64,000 nucleotides of DNA from Anaerolineae bacterium (GCA_023382715.1 JAHDWP010000011.1:21102-85101), one strand, 5' to 3'. Shown: positions 33,359-45,473, counted from the first letter of the stretch. The notes: generated by a model from the sequence alone, not told the origin. Numbers and translations: made by a program.

Positions 33359-34380
33359 CGAATAGACATCCTTCTCTTAGCGTTCTCCAGGTCGTATTGA
33401 ATCCATTTCTCTACTGGCCAGTCCTCAACCAGTTCGATCCGGTGAGCAGCCCACTGACAATAATCGAGTACGATGTCGCAGCCCTTCCATCTGCGACGAA
33501 GCTGCTCAGCCACTACAGCCGTGGTCCCAGAGCCGAGAAAAGGATCAACCACCAGATCGCCCATGTTCGACGACGCCAATATCAGCTTCCTCAGAAGCTC
33601 TTCGGGCTTCTGCGTTGGATGAGGGGTCTTCTCGTGCATTCCATTGCAGGTTGTGGGTATCTCGATGACATCTCTAGGTTTGGCTCCGCGCGGATGCGGC
33701 TGCCACAGCGCATCCTTCCGGCTACTGCCTTTCCCGTACTGGCTGGTCTCGGCCTGTGGATGTTCGGGATACTTCAGAGTGTGATTGCCATAGGGGATGC
33801 GCACATCATCTGTGTTGAACGTAAACTGCTGGCTTTTTCTAAAGTGAAGGATGCTTTCGTGCGACCGCCCCCAGTCCGAGCCGAGATTGGCCTTGTTCTT
33901 GTAGTGCCAGACCAACCAGCGGCATCCCTCAAAATATCGAGAAGCGGGCAGTTTCAAGTCTGTGAGTGTTTCGGAGAATCCACAAATATAGAGGGTGCCA
34001 GTGGGTTTAAGCACTCGAGCTGCTTCTTTTATCCACTGTAATGACCATTCGACATAGTGTGCTTGGGACTCGAACGTATCCCATTCTGCCTTCTTGATGT
34101 TATAGGGCGGATCGGCAAAGACCATATCCACTGACTCGGTTTCCAGCGACCGTAGCCAGGCTACCGCGTCACCTATCCATAGTTCCCCATGAGGATGCGA
34201 GTAGAACAGTACTGGAACGTCAGGGTCTCGCCGGGAGGCGTCAAGATCAGCAAAGACCCCCTTGAGCATTGGCTGGCCAAAGAAGACGGGAATCTCCTTG
34301 TTCCGGGCGTACTCCGCTGACTCTCTAGGCTCAAGCGAATTGCCCGCCTGTTCTTCTTGTCTCTTTGCCATCTTCACCAT
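33355..34380 (-). CDS. Type II DNA adenine/cytosine-N4 methyltransferase (beta class order)
   Basis: The 341-residue enzyme carries the amino-methyltransferase motif IV DPPYN (MVFADPPYNIKKAEWD) in the N-terminal half and the SAM-binding motif I VVDPFLGSGTTAVVAEQL in the C-terminal half. This is the beta order typical of N6-adenine or N4-cytosine enzymes. HPTQKPEELLRKLI precedes motif I. It forms an overlapping pair with the downstream putative endonuclease. Base composition is lower in GC than the surrounding genes, which suggests import as a unit. Confidence 0.9.
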   Translation of the reverse strand: MVKMAKRQEEQAGNSLEPRESAEYARNKEIPVFFGQPMLKGVFADLDASRRDPDVPVLFYSHPHGELWIGDAVAWLRSLETESVDMVFADPPYNIKKAEWDTFESQAHYVEWSLQWIKEAARVLKPTGTLYICGFSETLTDLKLPASRYFEGCRWLVWHYKNKANLGSDWGRSHESILHFRKSQQFTFNTDDVRIPYGNHTLKYPEHPQAETSQYGKGSSRKDALWQPHPRGAKPRDVIEIPTTCNGMHEKTPHPTQKPEELLRKLILASSNMGDLVVDPFLGSGTTAVVAEQLRRRWKGCDIVLDYCQWAAHRIELVEDWPVEKWIQYDLENAKRRMSIR

Positions 34381-34452
34381 GGGGCCTCTTGTTGCTGATG
34401 CGCTTGCCCGCCCACTTCGGGGTCATCTCTTCCCAGGCCCGATGCGCGGCGG

Positions 34453-34481
34453 TTGTTGGCGGGCGGCCCGCCTGCTAGAAT
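34453..34481 (+). promoter_or_regulatory. Promoter of mutS
   Basis: TTGTTG (34453-34458), 17-nt spacer, TAGAAT (34476-34481); about 85 nt before the mutS ATG. Confidence 0.6.
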
Positions 34482-34567
34482 ACTGCACGCGGCCCATGTT
34501 TCTGCCGGACGCGCGCTGTTGCTCCCTGCCGCAATCATAGCCCAAAACCGGGATTGTTGAAACTCCC

Positions 34568-37168
<2,601 letters not shown>

Positions 37169-37330
37169 GGAGCGGCTTGGGCGCGATCACGCCTGCCCGA
37201 CAACTGGTGCCCGGTGCCTGGCGAGAGGCAGCGTATCGGACGGAAAGGGCACGCCGCCCGTGATCCGAGAGTGTGGTGGAGCCGGGCAGCCCGTTAGAAT
37301 CAGGCTAAGGGTCGGTGGTGGAAGTGGGCG

Positions 37331-37570
37331 ATGGCTGTACAGGAAAGACGTTACACGGTGGCGGAGTTTGAGTTGTTTATCGAGCTGCCGGAAAACGCCG
37401 ACAAATTGTTTGAATACATCGGGGGGGAGACTGTCGAAGTCGCCTCGAATACTTATGCATCGGCGGTTGCGGCGCGGGCGAACTATTGGATCAGCCGCCA
37501 CGTGACGCTGGATGGGGGTGAGGTGCTGCCAGGGTTCACGGTGACGGTGCAGGAGGTCTTTCCCGGCTGA
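37331..37570 (+). pseudogene. Uma2-family endonuclease gene with internal deletion
   Basis: The 79-codon ORF has a Uma2 (DUF820) N-terminus (RRYTVAEFELFIELPENADK, LFEYIGGETVEVASN, YASAVAARANYWI) joined directly to the Uma2 C-terminal end (TLDGGEVLPGFTVTVQEVFP). A normal member is about 180-200 residues with the PD-(D/E)xK core in between. That core is missing while the reading frame stays open, so the product cannot be an active nuclease. It may be a decaying gene or a rare mini-version. Confidence 0.7.
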
Positions 37571-37733
37571 ACCCGCCACGTCCTGAATTTGAGCTGTTTC
37601 AAACTTTGCTGCGAGAGTGTGATACAGGCTGATCATGGGGCGGAGATGGTGCTCATGGGATTTCATCTCGATTGAGGTTCTTTCTTTCGCGGTGCGCCAA
37701 CTTTCTTTGATGATGGAGGGATGAATCAGCTCT

Positions 37734-38501
37734 ATGGAAAGAGAAACTCCTGAAAACGGGCAGGCAACACAGTATAACAATTTGAGCGTGGAATATGCTT
37801 CATTGGCCGAGGTTGATCCGGTCAAGAGATTTATTCAATACCCCGAAGCATTGAGGTTACTTGGCGATGTCGCGAATAAAGACATCCTGGATATTGGATG
37901 TGGGAATGGGACATTTACAAGGATGCTGGCGCGGAAAGAGGCGAGGGTTGTAGGATATGACCCAGCAGTGAAACAAATCGAGGAGGCGCAAAAATTCGAA
38001 GCGCAAGAAGGATCGGGCATAAAGTACTTTGTGGGCGACAGGCCTGCAATTTCACCAGGACACCAGTTTGATGAAGCGGTATCGGTGATGGTTTTACTAT
38101 ATGCAACTGACAGAGGAAATCTGCGCGATATTTTCACTTATGCGATTCGGGCGCTGAAAAGCGGTGGTTCGTTCAGTTCAATCACCTTTAATCCTGACTA
38201 CAGGCGCTTTGGCGAGGTGGCCTATAACCGGCGGTTTTCAAAAACTGAAGATGGCAGAATTCAGGTTGATTTTCTTAACGACCAGGGTGAAGTGAAGATA
38301 ACAGCCAGGTTTTCCGATTTTTCTGTTTCTGATTATGAAAACGCCGCGAAAGAGGCTGGATTTTCAGGAGTTGAGTGGATCAAATTGGAAATAACACCGG
38401 AAGGAAAAGAGAAACAGGGGGAAGATTTTTGGAACGATTTTGAGGATGACCCGCCCTATATCGGAATCAGGGTTGTGAAGAGCCTGGGAACGGAAAGATA
38501 G
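37734..38501 (+). CDS. Class I SAM-dependent methyltransferase, AT-rich
   Basis: The 255-residue protein has SAM motif I DILDIGCGNGTFTRMLARK, motif II VVGYDPAVKQIEEA, and a post-I acidic/aromatic region FDEAVSVMVLLYATDR. The substrate is unknown. The reading frame is much more AT-rich and uses A/T-ending codons (AAA, GAA, TTT) unlike all neighbours, so recent acquisition is likely. GGAGGGATG lies about 15 nt upstream of ATG 37734. It has no functional partner next to it. Confidence 0.82.
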   Translation: MERETPENGQATQYNNLSVEYASLAEVDPVKRFIQYPEALRLLGDVANKDILDIGCGNGTFTRMLARKEARVVGYDPAVKQIEEAQKFEAQEGSGIKYFVGDRPAISPGHQFDEAVSVMVLLYATDRGNLRDIFTYAIRALKSGGSFSSITFNPDYRRFGEVAYNRRFSKTEDGRIQVDFLNDQGEVKITARFSDFSVSDYENAAKEAGFSGVEWIKLEITPEGKEKQGEDFWNDFEDDPPYIGIRVVKSLGTER

Positions 38502-38692
38502 CCTGCCGGACCCGCCAGATCACGAACGGTACAAACAGCGCCCAGCCGAGACGGGCTTGCAGGATACCCCCGGCCACCGCCTGGCAGGCTTGGCACGCAC
38601 CCCCGACGGCCAGGGGGATTTGCATCTGGCTTGGCGCGCATGGTACCATGTGCGCCAGCGAACTCTAGGGTCTCGACCAATCGAGAGAGATT

Positions 38693-40456
38693 GTGCTGCA
38701 TCCCACTTCTGCTGTCAAACGCTGGCGTGTGCAGGCTCCTATCCCCAGCGACATCCGCGCTGCTCTCCATGCCTACGATCCTGTGCTGGCCCAGGTGCTC
38801 TACAATCGCGGCCAGGACACGCCAGAGAAAGCGCGCATGTTCCTGGATGGCGGCGACTACGCATTACATAACCCCTTTCTCATGCACGGCATGGCCCAGG
38901 CAGTGGCGCGCATCCGCCAGGCGATCAAACGGGGCGAGCTGATCGCCGTCTATGGCGACTTCGATGCGGATGGCGTGACCAGCACGGCGCTGCTCACCCA
39001 GGCCTTGCAGGCGCTGGGCGGGCGCGTCCGCCCCTACATCCCCAACCGCGTGGACGAAGGATACGGGCTGAACACTAACGCGCTCGACCAGTTGAAGGAC
39101 GAAGGCGCGCGCCTGGTGGTGACGGTGGACTGTGGCATCCGCTCGCTCGAAGAAGTCGCCTATGGCCGGCAGATCGGGCTGGACATGATCGTCACCGATC
39201 ACCATTCGGTGGGTGAAGAGCTGCCCGATGCGCTGGCTGTGATTGACCCGAAGATTGACGCCAGGCTGCGCGCGGACAACGGGACGACGGGCTGGTACCC
39301 CGAAGACATGCTGGCCGGGGTGGGCGTGGCCTACAAGCTGGCCGATGCGCTGCTGCGCGCCGAGGCGACGCAGACCAACCGCACGCCCGATTTCAAGCTG
39401 GAAGATCTGCTCGACCTGGTGGCGTTGGGCACGGTGGCCGACCTGGCCCCGCTCGACCGGCTGGAGAACCGCGAGCTGGTGCGGCGCGGGCTGGCAGTCC
39501 TCAACCGGGCGCAGCGCGCCGGCGTGTACGAACTGAGCCAGGTGTCGGGGGTGGAGCCGGGCAAGATTGACACGACGGCCATCGGCTTCATGCTCGCCCC
39601 ACGTCTCAACGCTGCCGGACGCCTGGACAGCGCTATGATCGCCTACAATCTGCTGATGGCCGATCAGCCGGGGGCGGGGGCGCTGGCCGAGAGATTGCAG
39701 GAGCTTAACGAGCGGCGGCAGGCCCTGACGTCGGAGGCAGTCGAGACCGCGCGACAGCGCGCGCTGGGCGAAGGGACCGCCGACGTGTCGCTGATCTTCG
39801 ACGCTGGGACGGAGTATATGTCGGGGATCGTCGGGCTGGTGGCGGGACGGCTGTGCGAGGAGTTCTTCCGCCCCGCGGTGGTCATCGAACAAGGTGAGGA
39901 CGAGTCGCGCGGGTCGTGCCGCAGCATCCCAGGCTTCGATATCACGCGGGCGCTGGACGAGTGCGCCGATCTGCTGGTGCGGCACGGCGGCCATGCGCAG
40001 GCCGCCGGCTTCACCGTGCGCAACGAGAACATTGGCTGCCTGCGCGAGCGGCTGGCCGACATCGCGGAGCGCAAGCTCGGCGAACAGGACCTGCGCCCGG
40101 AGCTGATCATTGACGCCGAAGTGCCGCTAGGTGAGCTGACGATGGATATGGCGCGCGCCTTGCAGCGGCTGGAGCCGACGGGCGCTGGCAACCGGACGCC
40201 CCTTTTTGTGACGCGGGGGCTGCGCGTGGTCGAGGCCAGGCGGGTAGGCAAAGAAGCTAAACATCTGCGTCTGCGCCTGGCCGATGGCGCTCACTGGATG
40301 GACGCCATCGCCTTCAAGCAGGGCGACTGGGCCGAGCGGATGCCGCCTGAGGTAGACGTGGCCTTCCACCTGGAGATCAATGAGTGGAATGGCTCTTCGC
40401 GCCGACAGCTCAACGTGCAGGACTTGCGGCGCTCCGGCGATGACTTTGACGACTGA
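38693..40456 (+). CDS. recJ: Single-stranded-DNA-specific exonuclease RecJ
   Basis: The 587-residue protein degrades single-stranded DNA 5' to 3' in recombination and repair. The DHH phosphoesterase motifs are VYGDFDADGVTSTALL, RLVVTVDCGIRSLEE and MIVTDHHSVGEELPDA, and the DHHA1 part has GGHAQAAGFTV. A C-terminal OB-like region ends the protein. Start is GTG 38693 with GAGAGAGA just upstream. Length is near the RecJ norm. Confidence 0.94.
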   Translation: MLHPTSAVKRWRVQAPIPSDIRAALHAYDPVLAQVLYNRGQDTPEKARMFLDGGDYALHNPFLMHGMAQAVARIRQAIKRGELIAVYGDFDADGVTSTALLTQALQALGGRVRPYIPNRVDEGYGLNTNALDQLKDEGARLVVTVDCGIRSLEEVAYGRQIGLDMIVTDHHSVGEELPDALAVIDPKIDARLRADNGTTGWYPEDMLAGVGVAYKLADALLRAEATQTNRTPDFKLEDLLDLVALGTVADLAPLDRLENRELVRRGLAVLNRAQRAGVYELSQVSGVEPGKIDTTAIGFMLAPRLNAAGRLDSAMIAYNLLMADQPGAGALAERLQELNERRQALTSEAVETARQRALGEGTADVSLIFDAGTEYMSGIVGLVAGRLCEEFFRPAVVIEQGEDESRGSCRSIPGFDITRALDECADLLVRHGGHAQAAGFTVRNENIGCLRERLADIAERKLGEQDLRPELIIDAEVPLGELTMDMARALQRLEPTGAGNRTPLFVTRGLRVVEARRVGKEAKHLRLRLADGAHWMDAIAFKQGDWAERMPPEVDVAFHLEINEWNGSSRRQLNVQDLRRSGDDFDD

Positions 40457-40538
40457 GCGCCCTCGCCGCCGGGCCGCCCTGCCTGCCGGTCTCGCTGCCA
40501 GTGAGGGCGCGCGGCAGCCGGGGCGCTAGGGGGCGCGC

Positions 40539-41936
40539 ATGTCCGGCAGGCCCCCCGTCGGGGCGGTGTTCGTGGCCTTCGCCTGCCTGTGCGCGCTGAC
40601 GCTGGGACGCGGCTTCTACAGCAGCGACGGCGAGGTGATGTTCCAGACGACCGCCGCGCTGGCCGGGCAGGGGACGCTGGCCCTGCCGCCCGATCCTGAC
40701 CTGCCGCAGATTGTGGCGGGGCGCGATGGGCGTTATTACAGCAAGTACGATCCGGGACTGCCGCTGCTGGCCGTCCCGTTTTTTATCGCTGGCGACCGCC
40801 TGGCAGCGCTCAACCACGCGCACCGCACGACTATCGCCGCGATCAGCGTGCTACTGATCTCCGCGCTGACGGCGGCGGGGGCACTGGCGGCTTTGGCGGC
40901 GCTGGCCGGGCGACTCGCTCCGGGGCAGGGGGTGCGCACGCTGCTGGTCGTGGTCAGCGCCGGATTGGCCACGCCGCTGTGGTGGTATGGGCGCGTCCTG
41001 TTCCCAGAAGCGGCGCTCGCCTGCGCGCTGACGCTGGCGGTGTGGCTGGCTGTGCGTGCAGGAGGGTCGCGCAGGGGGGCGCTGCTGGCGGGCGTGACGC
41101 TGGGCGCGGGGATGCTGGTGCGCGTGTCCCTGGCGATCTACGCGCTGCCGCTGGGCTGGCTCGTGGTGCGCGCGCGTGGCGAGGGGCTACACTCCGCCCG
41201 GCGGTTATCCTGGCTGCTGGCGGGCGCGCTGCCTTTTGCCGCCGCGCTGCTGGCGCACAACGCCCTGCGCTTCGGCGATCCGCTGACGACCGGCTACGCA
41301 GGTGAGTCGTTCAGCGCAGCGCCCTGGACGGGGATCGGCGGGCTGCTGCTCAGCCCCGGCAAAGGCATCTGGCTCCATGCGCCGCCGCTGCTGCTCAGCG
41401 CGCTGCTCTGGCCGCGCTTCCGGCGGGCGCACCCGGCGCTGGGCGGATTCCTGGCGCTGGCCTGGGGGGTGGCGCTGCCCTTCTACGGCATGTGGTGGGC
41501 GTGGGATGGCGGGTGGGGTTGGGGGCCGCGCCTGCTGGTGCCGCTGCTGCCGCTGAGCTGCCTGCCGCTGCTGGTGCTCCCGGCGCGGCGCGGCTGGGGG
41601 ACGGCGGCGCTCTGCGCGCTGGCGCTGGGCGTGGGCGTGAATATCCTCGGAGTCTTCAGCGACCCGGTCGCTCATTACGCGGAGGTGGCGACTCGCTGCG
41701 CCGATCCCGCTCCCTGCGTCGCCTGGGCGGTGCGCGAGGCTCCGCTGCTGGGGGCGGTGCGCCTGCTGGCGGACGGGCAGAGCGAGCCGCTGGCGCTGTT
41801 TCACCTGGCCGAGACCGGGCTGCCGCGCACCTGGTCAGCCGGAGCACCCGCCCTGCTCGTCGGCGGGGCGCTGGCGAGCGCCTGGTGGATGGCGCGCGCG
41901 GCCTTCTCGCGCGGGCGGCGGCGCGGCCCACCCTGA
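40539..41936 (+). CDS. Polytopic membrane protein, GT-C-like
   Basis: The 465-residue protein has about ten hydrophobic helices. An early loop reads LGRGFYSSDGEVMFQTTAAL and later GRYYSKYDPGLPLLAVPFF, an arrangement like GT-C glycosyltransferases with acidic residues in the first loop. No confident family assignment is possible from sequence alone. It starts at ATG 40539 after AGGGGG and follows recJ by about 80 nt. Confidence 0.6.
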   Translation: MSGRPPVGAVFVAFACLCALTLGRGFYSSDGEVMFQTTAALAGQGTLALPPDPDLPQIVAGRDGRYYSKYDPGLPLLAVPFFIAGDRLAALNHAHRTTIAAISVLLISALTAAGALAALAALAGRLAPGQGVRTLLVVVSAGLATPLWWYGRVLFPEAALACALTLAVWLAVRAGGSRRGALLAGVTLGAGMLVRVSLAIYALPLGWLVVRARGEGLHSARRLSWLLAGALPFAAALLAHNALRFGDPLTTGYAGESFSAAPWTGIGGLLLSPGKGIWLHAPPLLLSALLWPRFRRAHPALGGFLALAWGVALPFYGMWWAWDGGWGWGPRLLVPLLPLSCLPLLVLPARRGWGTAALCALALGVGVNILGVFSDPVAHYAEVATRCADPAPCVAWAVREAPLLGAVRLLADGQSEPLALFHLAETGLPRTWSAGAPALLVGGALASAWWMARAAFSRGRRRGPP

Positions 41937-41986
41937 CCCTGATGTAGGCGGCGGATTGCCTCTTGTCACCGGGGGGCCGCTTCCTG

Positions 41987-42019
41987 AAAAAACGCGCCCC
42001 TGCCACAGAGCAGGGGCGC
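41987..42019 (-). terminator. Intrinsic terminator of the sugar ABC operon
   Basis: GCGCCCCTG (41994-42002) pairs with CAGGGGCGC (42011-42019). The A-run at 41987-41992 gives TTTTTT after the stem on the minus strand. Confidence 0.88.
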
Positions 42020-42052
42020 AGTTATGAACTCAGATCAGCGGGCAGCGCGGAA

Positions 42053-43042
42053 CTAGCGCAGACCCTGCTCGATCAGCGGGATGATCGCCTCGATGTTGTC
42101 AGGGGTCACGACGCCAACGCCGGTGTCCACCACGAGGCCAGGGATCTGGAGGTTGTAGGTCAGCCAGACTTGCAGCACCGGGATGTAGCCCTGCAGGTAG
42201 AGCACCTGGTCGAAGGTGGCGCTGATGTAGCCTTCCTGGACGCCGGCCACTGTGGCGGGCGACAGGTCAATGCCACCGACGATGATCTCGCCAGGCGCGT
42301 AGCCGGCTTCCTTGAGCACGTTCACCAGCGCCGACGTCACGTTACCGTGCTGGGTGCCGATCGCCTTGAGGTTGGGATGGGCTTCCAGGTAGGCGGTGAG
42401 GATGGGGGTCGCCAGCGAGACATCGGAGTTGACTTCCTGCGAGACGTCGAGCATGTCCACGACCACGCCGGCCTCTTCCAGGGCGTCCTTGATGCCCTGC
42501 GGGCTGCGGCTGCGCAGCTCTTCGTGCCAGATGTCGTAGACGAGGGCTTCGTCACCGGCCTGCAGGCCCGCGGCGACCATCGCCTTGCCGGTCACATAAC
42601 CGCCGGTCCACAGGTCAGCCCCGGCATAGCCGAAGCCCTGCGCCTGGTACTGGGCTTGCAGGTTGGGCAGCGAGTTGTTGCCGCTGGTGACGATGATGCC
42701 GCGGCTGATCGCCTCGGCTACCAGGGGGGCGAACGCATCCTCGCCGGGGTGGCCCATGATGACGATGCCATCCGGGTCGGCGGCCAGCGCCTCGTTGAAG
42801 TGGTTGATCATCGTCTGCATGTCCCAGCCGGAGTACTGCTCGATCAGGGTGATGCCCAGCGCTTCGGCTGCGGCGCGCGCGCCGTTGGTGCGGGCCAGCG
42901 TCCCGCCATCGCCCTGGTGGCCGCCCATCTGCATGTAGATGACGATCTCATCCTGAGCCGCCGCCGGGCGGACGGTCTGCACCAGTCCCACGGCCAGCGC
43001 GACGACGAATAAAACAACAATCAGATTGCGTGCATGTTTCAT
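42053..43042 (-). CDS. Sugar ABC transporter substrate-binding protein, copy 1
   Basis: The 329-residue exported binding protein of the Peripla_BP_4 / ribose-galactose type has a signal peptide (NLIVVLFVVALAVGLVQTV, cleavage near AAAQD), then IVIYMQMGGHQGDGG, DGIVIMGHPGEDAFAPLV, RGIIVTSGNN and EIIVGGIDLSPATV. There is no lipobox. The start ATG 43042 has AAGGAG upstream. Bases 42141-43009 are identical to 43336-44204 in the next gene; differences occur only near both ends. It is the last gene of the ABC operon. Confidence 0.9.
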   Translation of the reverse strand: MKHARNLIVVLFVVALAVGLVQTVRPAAAQDEIVIYMQMGGHQGDGGTLARTNGARAAAEALGITLIEQYSGWDMQTMINHFNEALAADPDGIVIMGHPGEDAFAPLVAEAISRGIIVTSGNNSLPNLQAQYQAQGFGYAGADLWTGGYVTGKAMVAAGLQAGDEALVYDIWHEELRSRSPQGIKDALEEAGVVVDMLDVSQEVNSDVSLATPILTAYLEAHPNLKAIGTQHGNVTSALVNVLKEAGYAPGEIIVGGIDLSPATVAGVQEGYISATFDQVLYLQGYIPVLQVWLTYNLQIPGLVVDTGVGVVTPDNIEAIIPLIEQGLR

Positions 43043-43196
43043 TTTTGTGCTCCTTTTTCTTGTCAAGCGACTCTTATGTGGGCAGAGAAGGTTGACGGTC
43101 ACGATCTGGGAATCCTGTTCTCCACTCGATAAGACACCTCCTTCCGTCCCATCGCAACCACAGCGCCGCTCTGGGCAACGCCGTCACCGGGTGGTT

Positions 43197-43233
43197 GGGG
43201 GCGGCCAGGCCGCGAACGGCCCGGCCCGCCCCC
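43197..43233 (-). other. Long intercistronic hairpin between the two binding-protein genes
   Basis: GGGGGCGGCC...GGCCG pairs with CGGCC...GGCCCGCCCCC around CGAA, with small bulges. It lies 15 nt after the stop of copy 2; there is no T-run, so RNA stabilisation or partial termination are both possible. Confidence 0.6.
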
Positions 43234-43247
43234 ATGAACTGGCGCGA

Positions 43248-44237
43248 TTAGCGGAGTCCCTGCTCGATCAGCGGGATGATCGCCTCGACGTTGTCGGGGG
43301 TCACGACGCCAACGCCGGTGTCCACCACGAGGCCCGGGATCTGGAGGTTGTAGGTCAGCCAGACTTGCAGCACCGGGATGTAGCCCTGCAGGTAGAGCAC
43401 CTGGTCGAAGGTGGCGCTGATGTAGCCTTCCTGGACGCCGGCCACTGTGGCGGGCGACAGGTCAATGCCACCGACGATGATCTCGCCAGGCGCGTAGCCG
43501 GCTTCCTTGAGCACGTTCACCAGCGCCGACGTCACGTTACCGTGCTGGGTGCCGATCGCCTTGAGGTTGGGATGGGCTTCCAGGTAGGCGGTGAGGATGG
43601 GGGTCGCCAGCGAGACATCGGAGTTGACTTCCTGCGAGACGTCGAGCATGTCCACGACCACGCCGGCCTCTTCCAGGGCGTCCTTGATGCCCTGCGGGCT
43701 GCGGCTGCGCAGCTCTTCGTGCCAGATGTCGTAGACGAGGGCTTCGTCACCGGCCTGCAGGCCCGCGGCGACCATCGCCTTGCCGGTCACATAACCGCCG
43801 GTCCACAGGTCAGCCCCGGCATAGCCGAAGCCCTGCGCCTGGTACTGGGCTTGCAGGTTGGGCAGCGAGTTGTTGCCGCTGGTGACGATGATGCCGCGGC
43901 TGATCGCCTCGGCTACCAGGGGGGCGAACGCATCCTCGCCGGGGTGGCCCATGATGACGATGCCATCCGGGTCGGCGGCCAGCGCCTCGTTGAAGTGGTT
44001 GATCATCGTCTGCATGTCCCAGCCGGAGTACTGCTCGATCAGGGTGATGCCCAGCGCTTCGGCTGCGGCGCGCGCGCCGTTGGTGCGGGCCAGCGTCCCG
44101 CCATCGCCCTGGTGGCCGCCCATCTGCATGTAGATGACGATCTCATCCTGAGCCGCCGCCGGGCGGACGGTCTGCACCAGTCCCACGGCCAGCGCGACGA
44201 CGAACAAGACAACAACCAGATTGCGTAGGTGCTGCAT
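43248..44237 (-). CDS. Sugar ABC transporter substrate-binding protein, copy 2
   Basis: The 329-residue product is almost the same as that of 42053-43042: the signal peptide differs (MQHLRNLVVVLF versus MKHARNLIVVLF) and one residue near the C-terminus changes (DNVEAI versus DNIEAI). AGGGAG lies 6 nt upstream of ATG 44237. It is 129 nt downstream of the permease gene; that gap holds a small GAGAC/GTCTC hairpin. Both copies look functional. Confidence 0.9.
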   Translation of the reverse strand: MQHLRNLVVVLFVVALAVGLVQTVRPAAAQDEIVIYMQMGGHQGDGGTLARTNGARAAAEALGITLIEQYSGWDMQTMINHFNEALAADPDGIVIMGHPGEDAFAPLVAEAISRGIIVTSGNNSLPNLQAQYQAQGFGYAGADLWTGGYVTGKAMVAAGLQAGDEALVYDIWHEELRSRSPQGIKDALEEAGVVVDMLDVSQEVNSDVSLATPILTAYLEAHPNLKAIGTQHGNVTSALVNVLKEAGYAPGEIIVGGIDLSPATVAGVQEGYISATFDQVLYLQGYIPVLQVWLTYNLQIPGLVVDTGVGVVTPDNVEAIIPLIEQGLR

Positions 44238-44366
44238 AGTGTGCTCCCTAAGGTGTGGAATCGGATGTATTCATAGGCGAACCTGCTTGAGACTGGAGGT
44301 CTCAGGTCTCGATAGGCTGCCCCCTTTCAGGTAACCTTTCAGTTCCTCGTGCCTGTTCTGGCGCGC

Positions 44367-45473
44367 TCAAGTGCCCAGGTCGGACGAGGGTGCCTCGCGG
44401 GAGGCGGCGCGCATGGGGATCCCCCACTGGCGGACGCGGTCGGAAAGCACTGCGATGTCTCCGCGCCCCAGGATGGTGTTGAGCACCACAGAGCCGCCCA
44501 TGACAGCCCCCTGGACCAATTGCACCCAGAAGCCGCTGATGCCGGTGGCGACGACGCCCGCTTCCAGCGAGCCGATGATATACGAGCCGAAGAAGGTGCC
44601 GACAATCGAGCCGACACCGCCGGCCATCGAGGTCCCGCCGATGAAGACGGCGGCCATGACCGGCAGGAGCATCCCTTGTCCCTGGGTGGGGTAGAAGACG
44701 CGCATTTCCAGGGTGAGGATGACGCCGGCGAAGGCGGCGATGACGCCCATCAGGGTGAACAACTGAATTTTGGTGGTCTCAACGTTGACGCCCATCACCC
44801 GGGCGACGTTGGGGTTGTCGCCGATGAACATCACGGCTTCGCCGAACTTGTGACGGTTGAGGATGATCCACAGGACGACGGCCAGGCCCAGCGCCCACAA
44901 GGCCTGGGTGGGAATGCCGATGCGACCGCGCGCCGGGTCGGGGATGATGCCATAGATGCGACCGGTGAGGACGGAGTGCACGCGGTTGTCTTCGATGGTC
45001 TTGAGCGCCGCCTGCAAGCCGCCGGCCAGCAGGACGGTGACGCCGTACCAGAAGAACTGCGCGGCCAGAGTCGCCATGATGGCCGGCACGCCGATCCGGG
45101 CGACGAGCAACCCGTTAATGTACCCGACGAACCCGCCGGCTATCAGGGCGAGGCCCAGCCCGATCAGCGCGGCCAGGGTGGGGTCCATGTTGTCGCCGAA
45201 CGTCCTGAAGCTCCAGGTGAAGACGTAGCCGGCAAAGGCGACCGTCGCCGGGAAGCTGAGATCGATCTCGCCCGCCGTGATGACCAGGGTCAGCCCCAGG
45301 CCGAGGATGAGGGGCGGAGCCACCGTCTGCAGGAAGGACATGTAGATGCGCCACTTCAAGAAAACATCGGGCGCTGTGATGATGAAGGCGATGATGAGAA
45401 TGACAAACACGACAGCTACGGGCAGGCCTTCGATCTTGCCCAGCAGCCTGATGAGTGAGCGTGCTCTTTTCAT
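44367..45473 (-). CDS. Sugar ABC transporter permease (CUT2 / RbsC-like)
   Basis: The 368-residue membrane protein has about ten helices and the BPD_transp_2 pattern: LGLTLVITAGEIDLSFPATV, GFVGYINGLLVARIGVPAIM, MFIGDNPNVARVMGVNVETT (cytoplasmic coupling loop), VFIGGTSMAGGVGSIVGTFF. It forms the channel of the transporter. ATG 45473 overlaps the stop of the ATPase gene by 4 nt (ATGA), so the two are translationally coupled. Confidence 0.92.
   Translation of the reverse strand: MKRARSLIRLLGKIEGLPVAVVFVILIIAFIITAPDVFLKWRIYMSFLQTVAPPLILGLGLTLVITAGEIDLSFPATVAFAGYVFTWSFRTFGDNMDPTLAALIGLGLALIAGGFVGYINGLLVARIGVPAIMATLAAQFFWYGVTVLLAGGLQAALKTIEDNRVHSVLTGRIYGIIPDPARGRIGIPTQALWALGLAVVLWIILNRHKFGEAVMFIGDNPNVARVMGVNVETTKIQLFTLMGVIAAFAGVILTLEMRVFYPTQGQGMLLPVMAAVFIGGTSMAGGVGSIVGTFFGSYIIGSLEAGVVATGISGFWVQLVQGAVMGGSVVLNTILGRGDIAVLSDRVRQWGIPMRAASREAPSSDLGT

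Noticed and set aside
43026..44228. Plus-strand frame repeated at 41963-43012 and 43026-44228
   Set aside because: The repetition only reflects the duplicated binding-protein genes on the minus strand.
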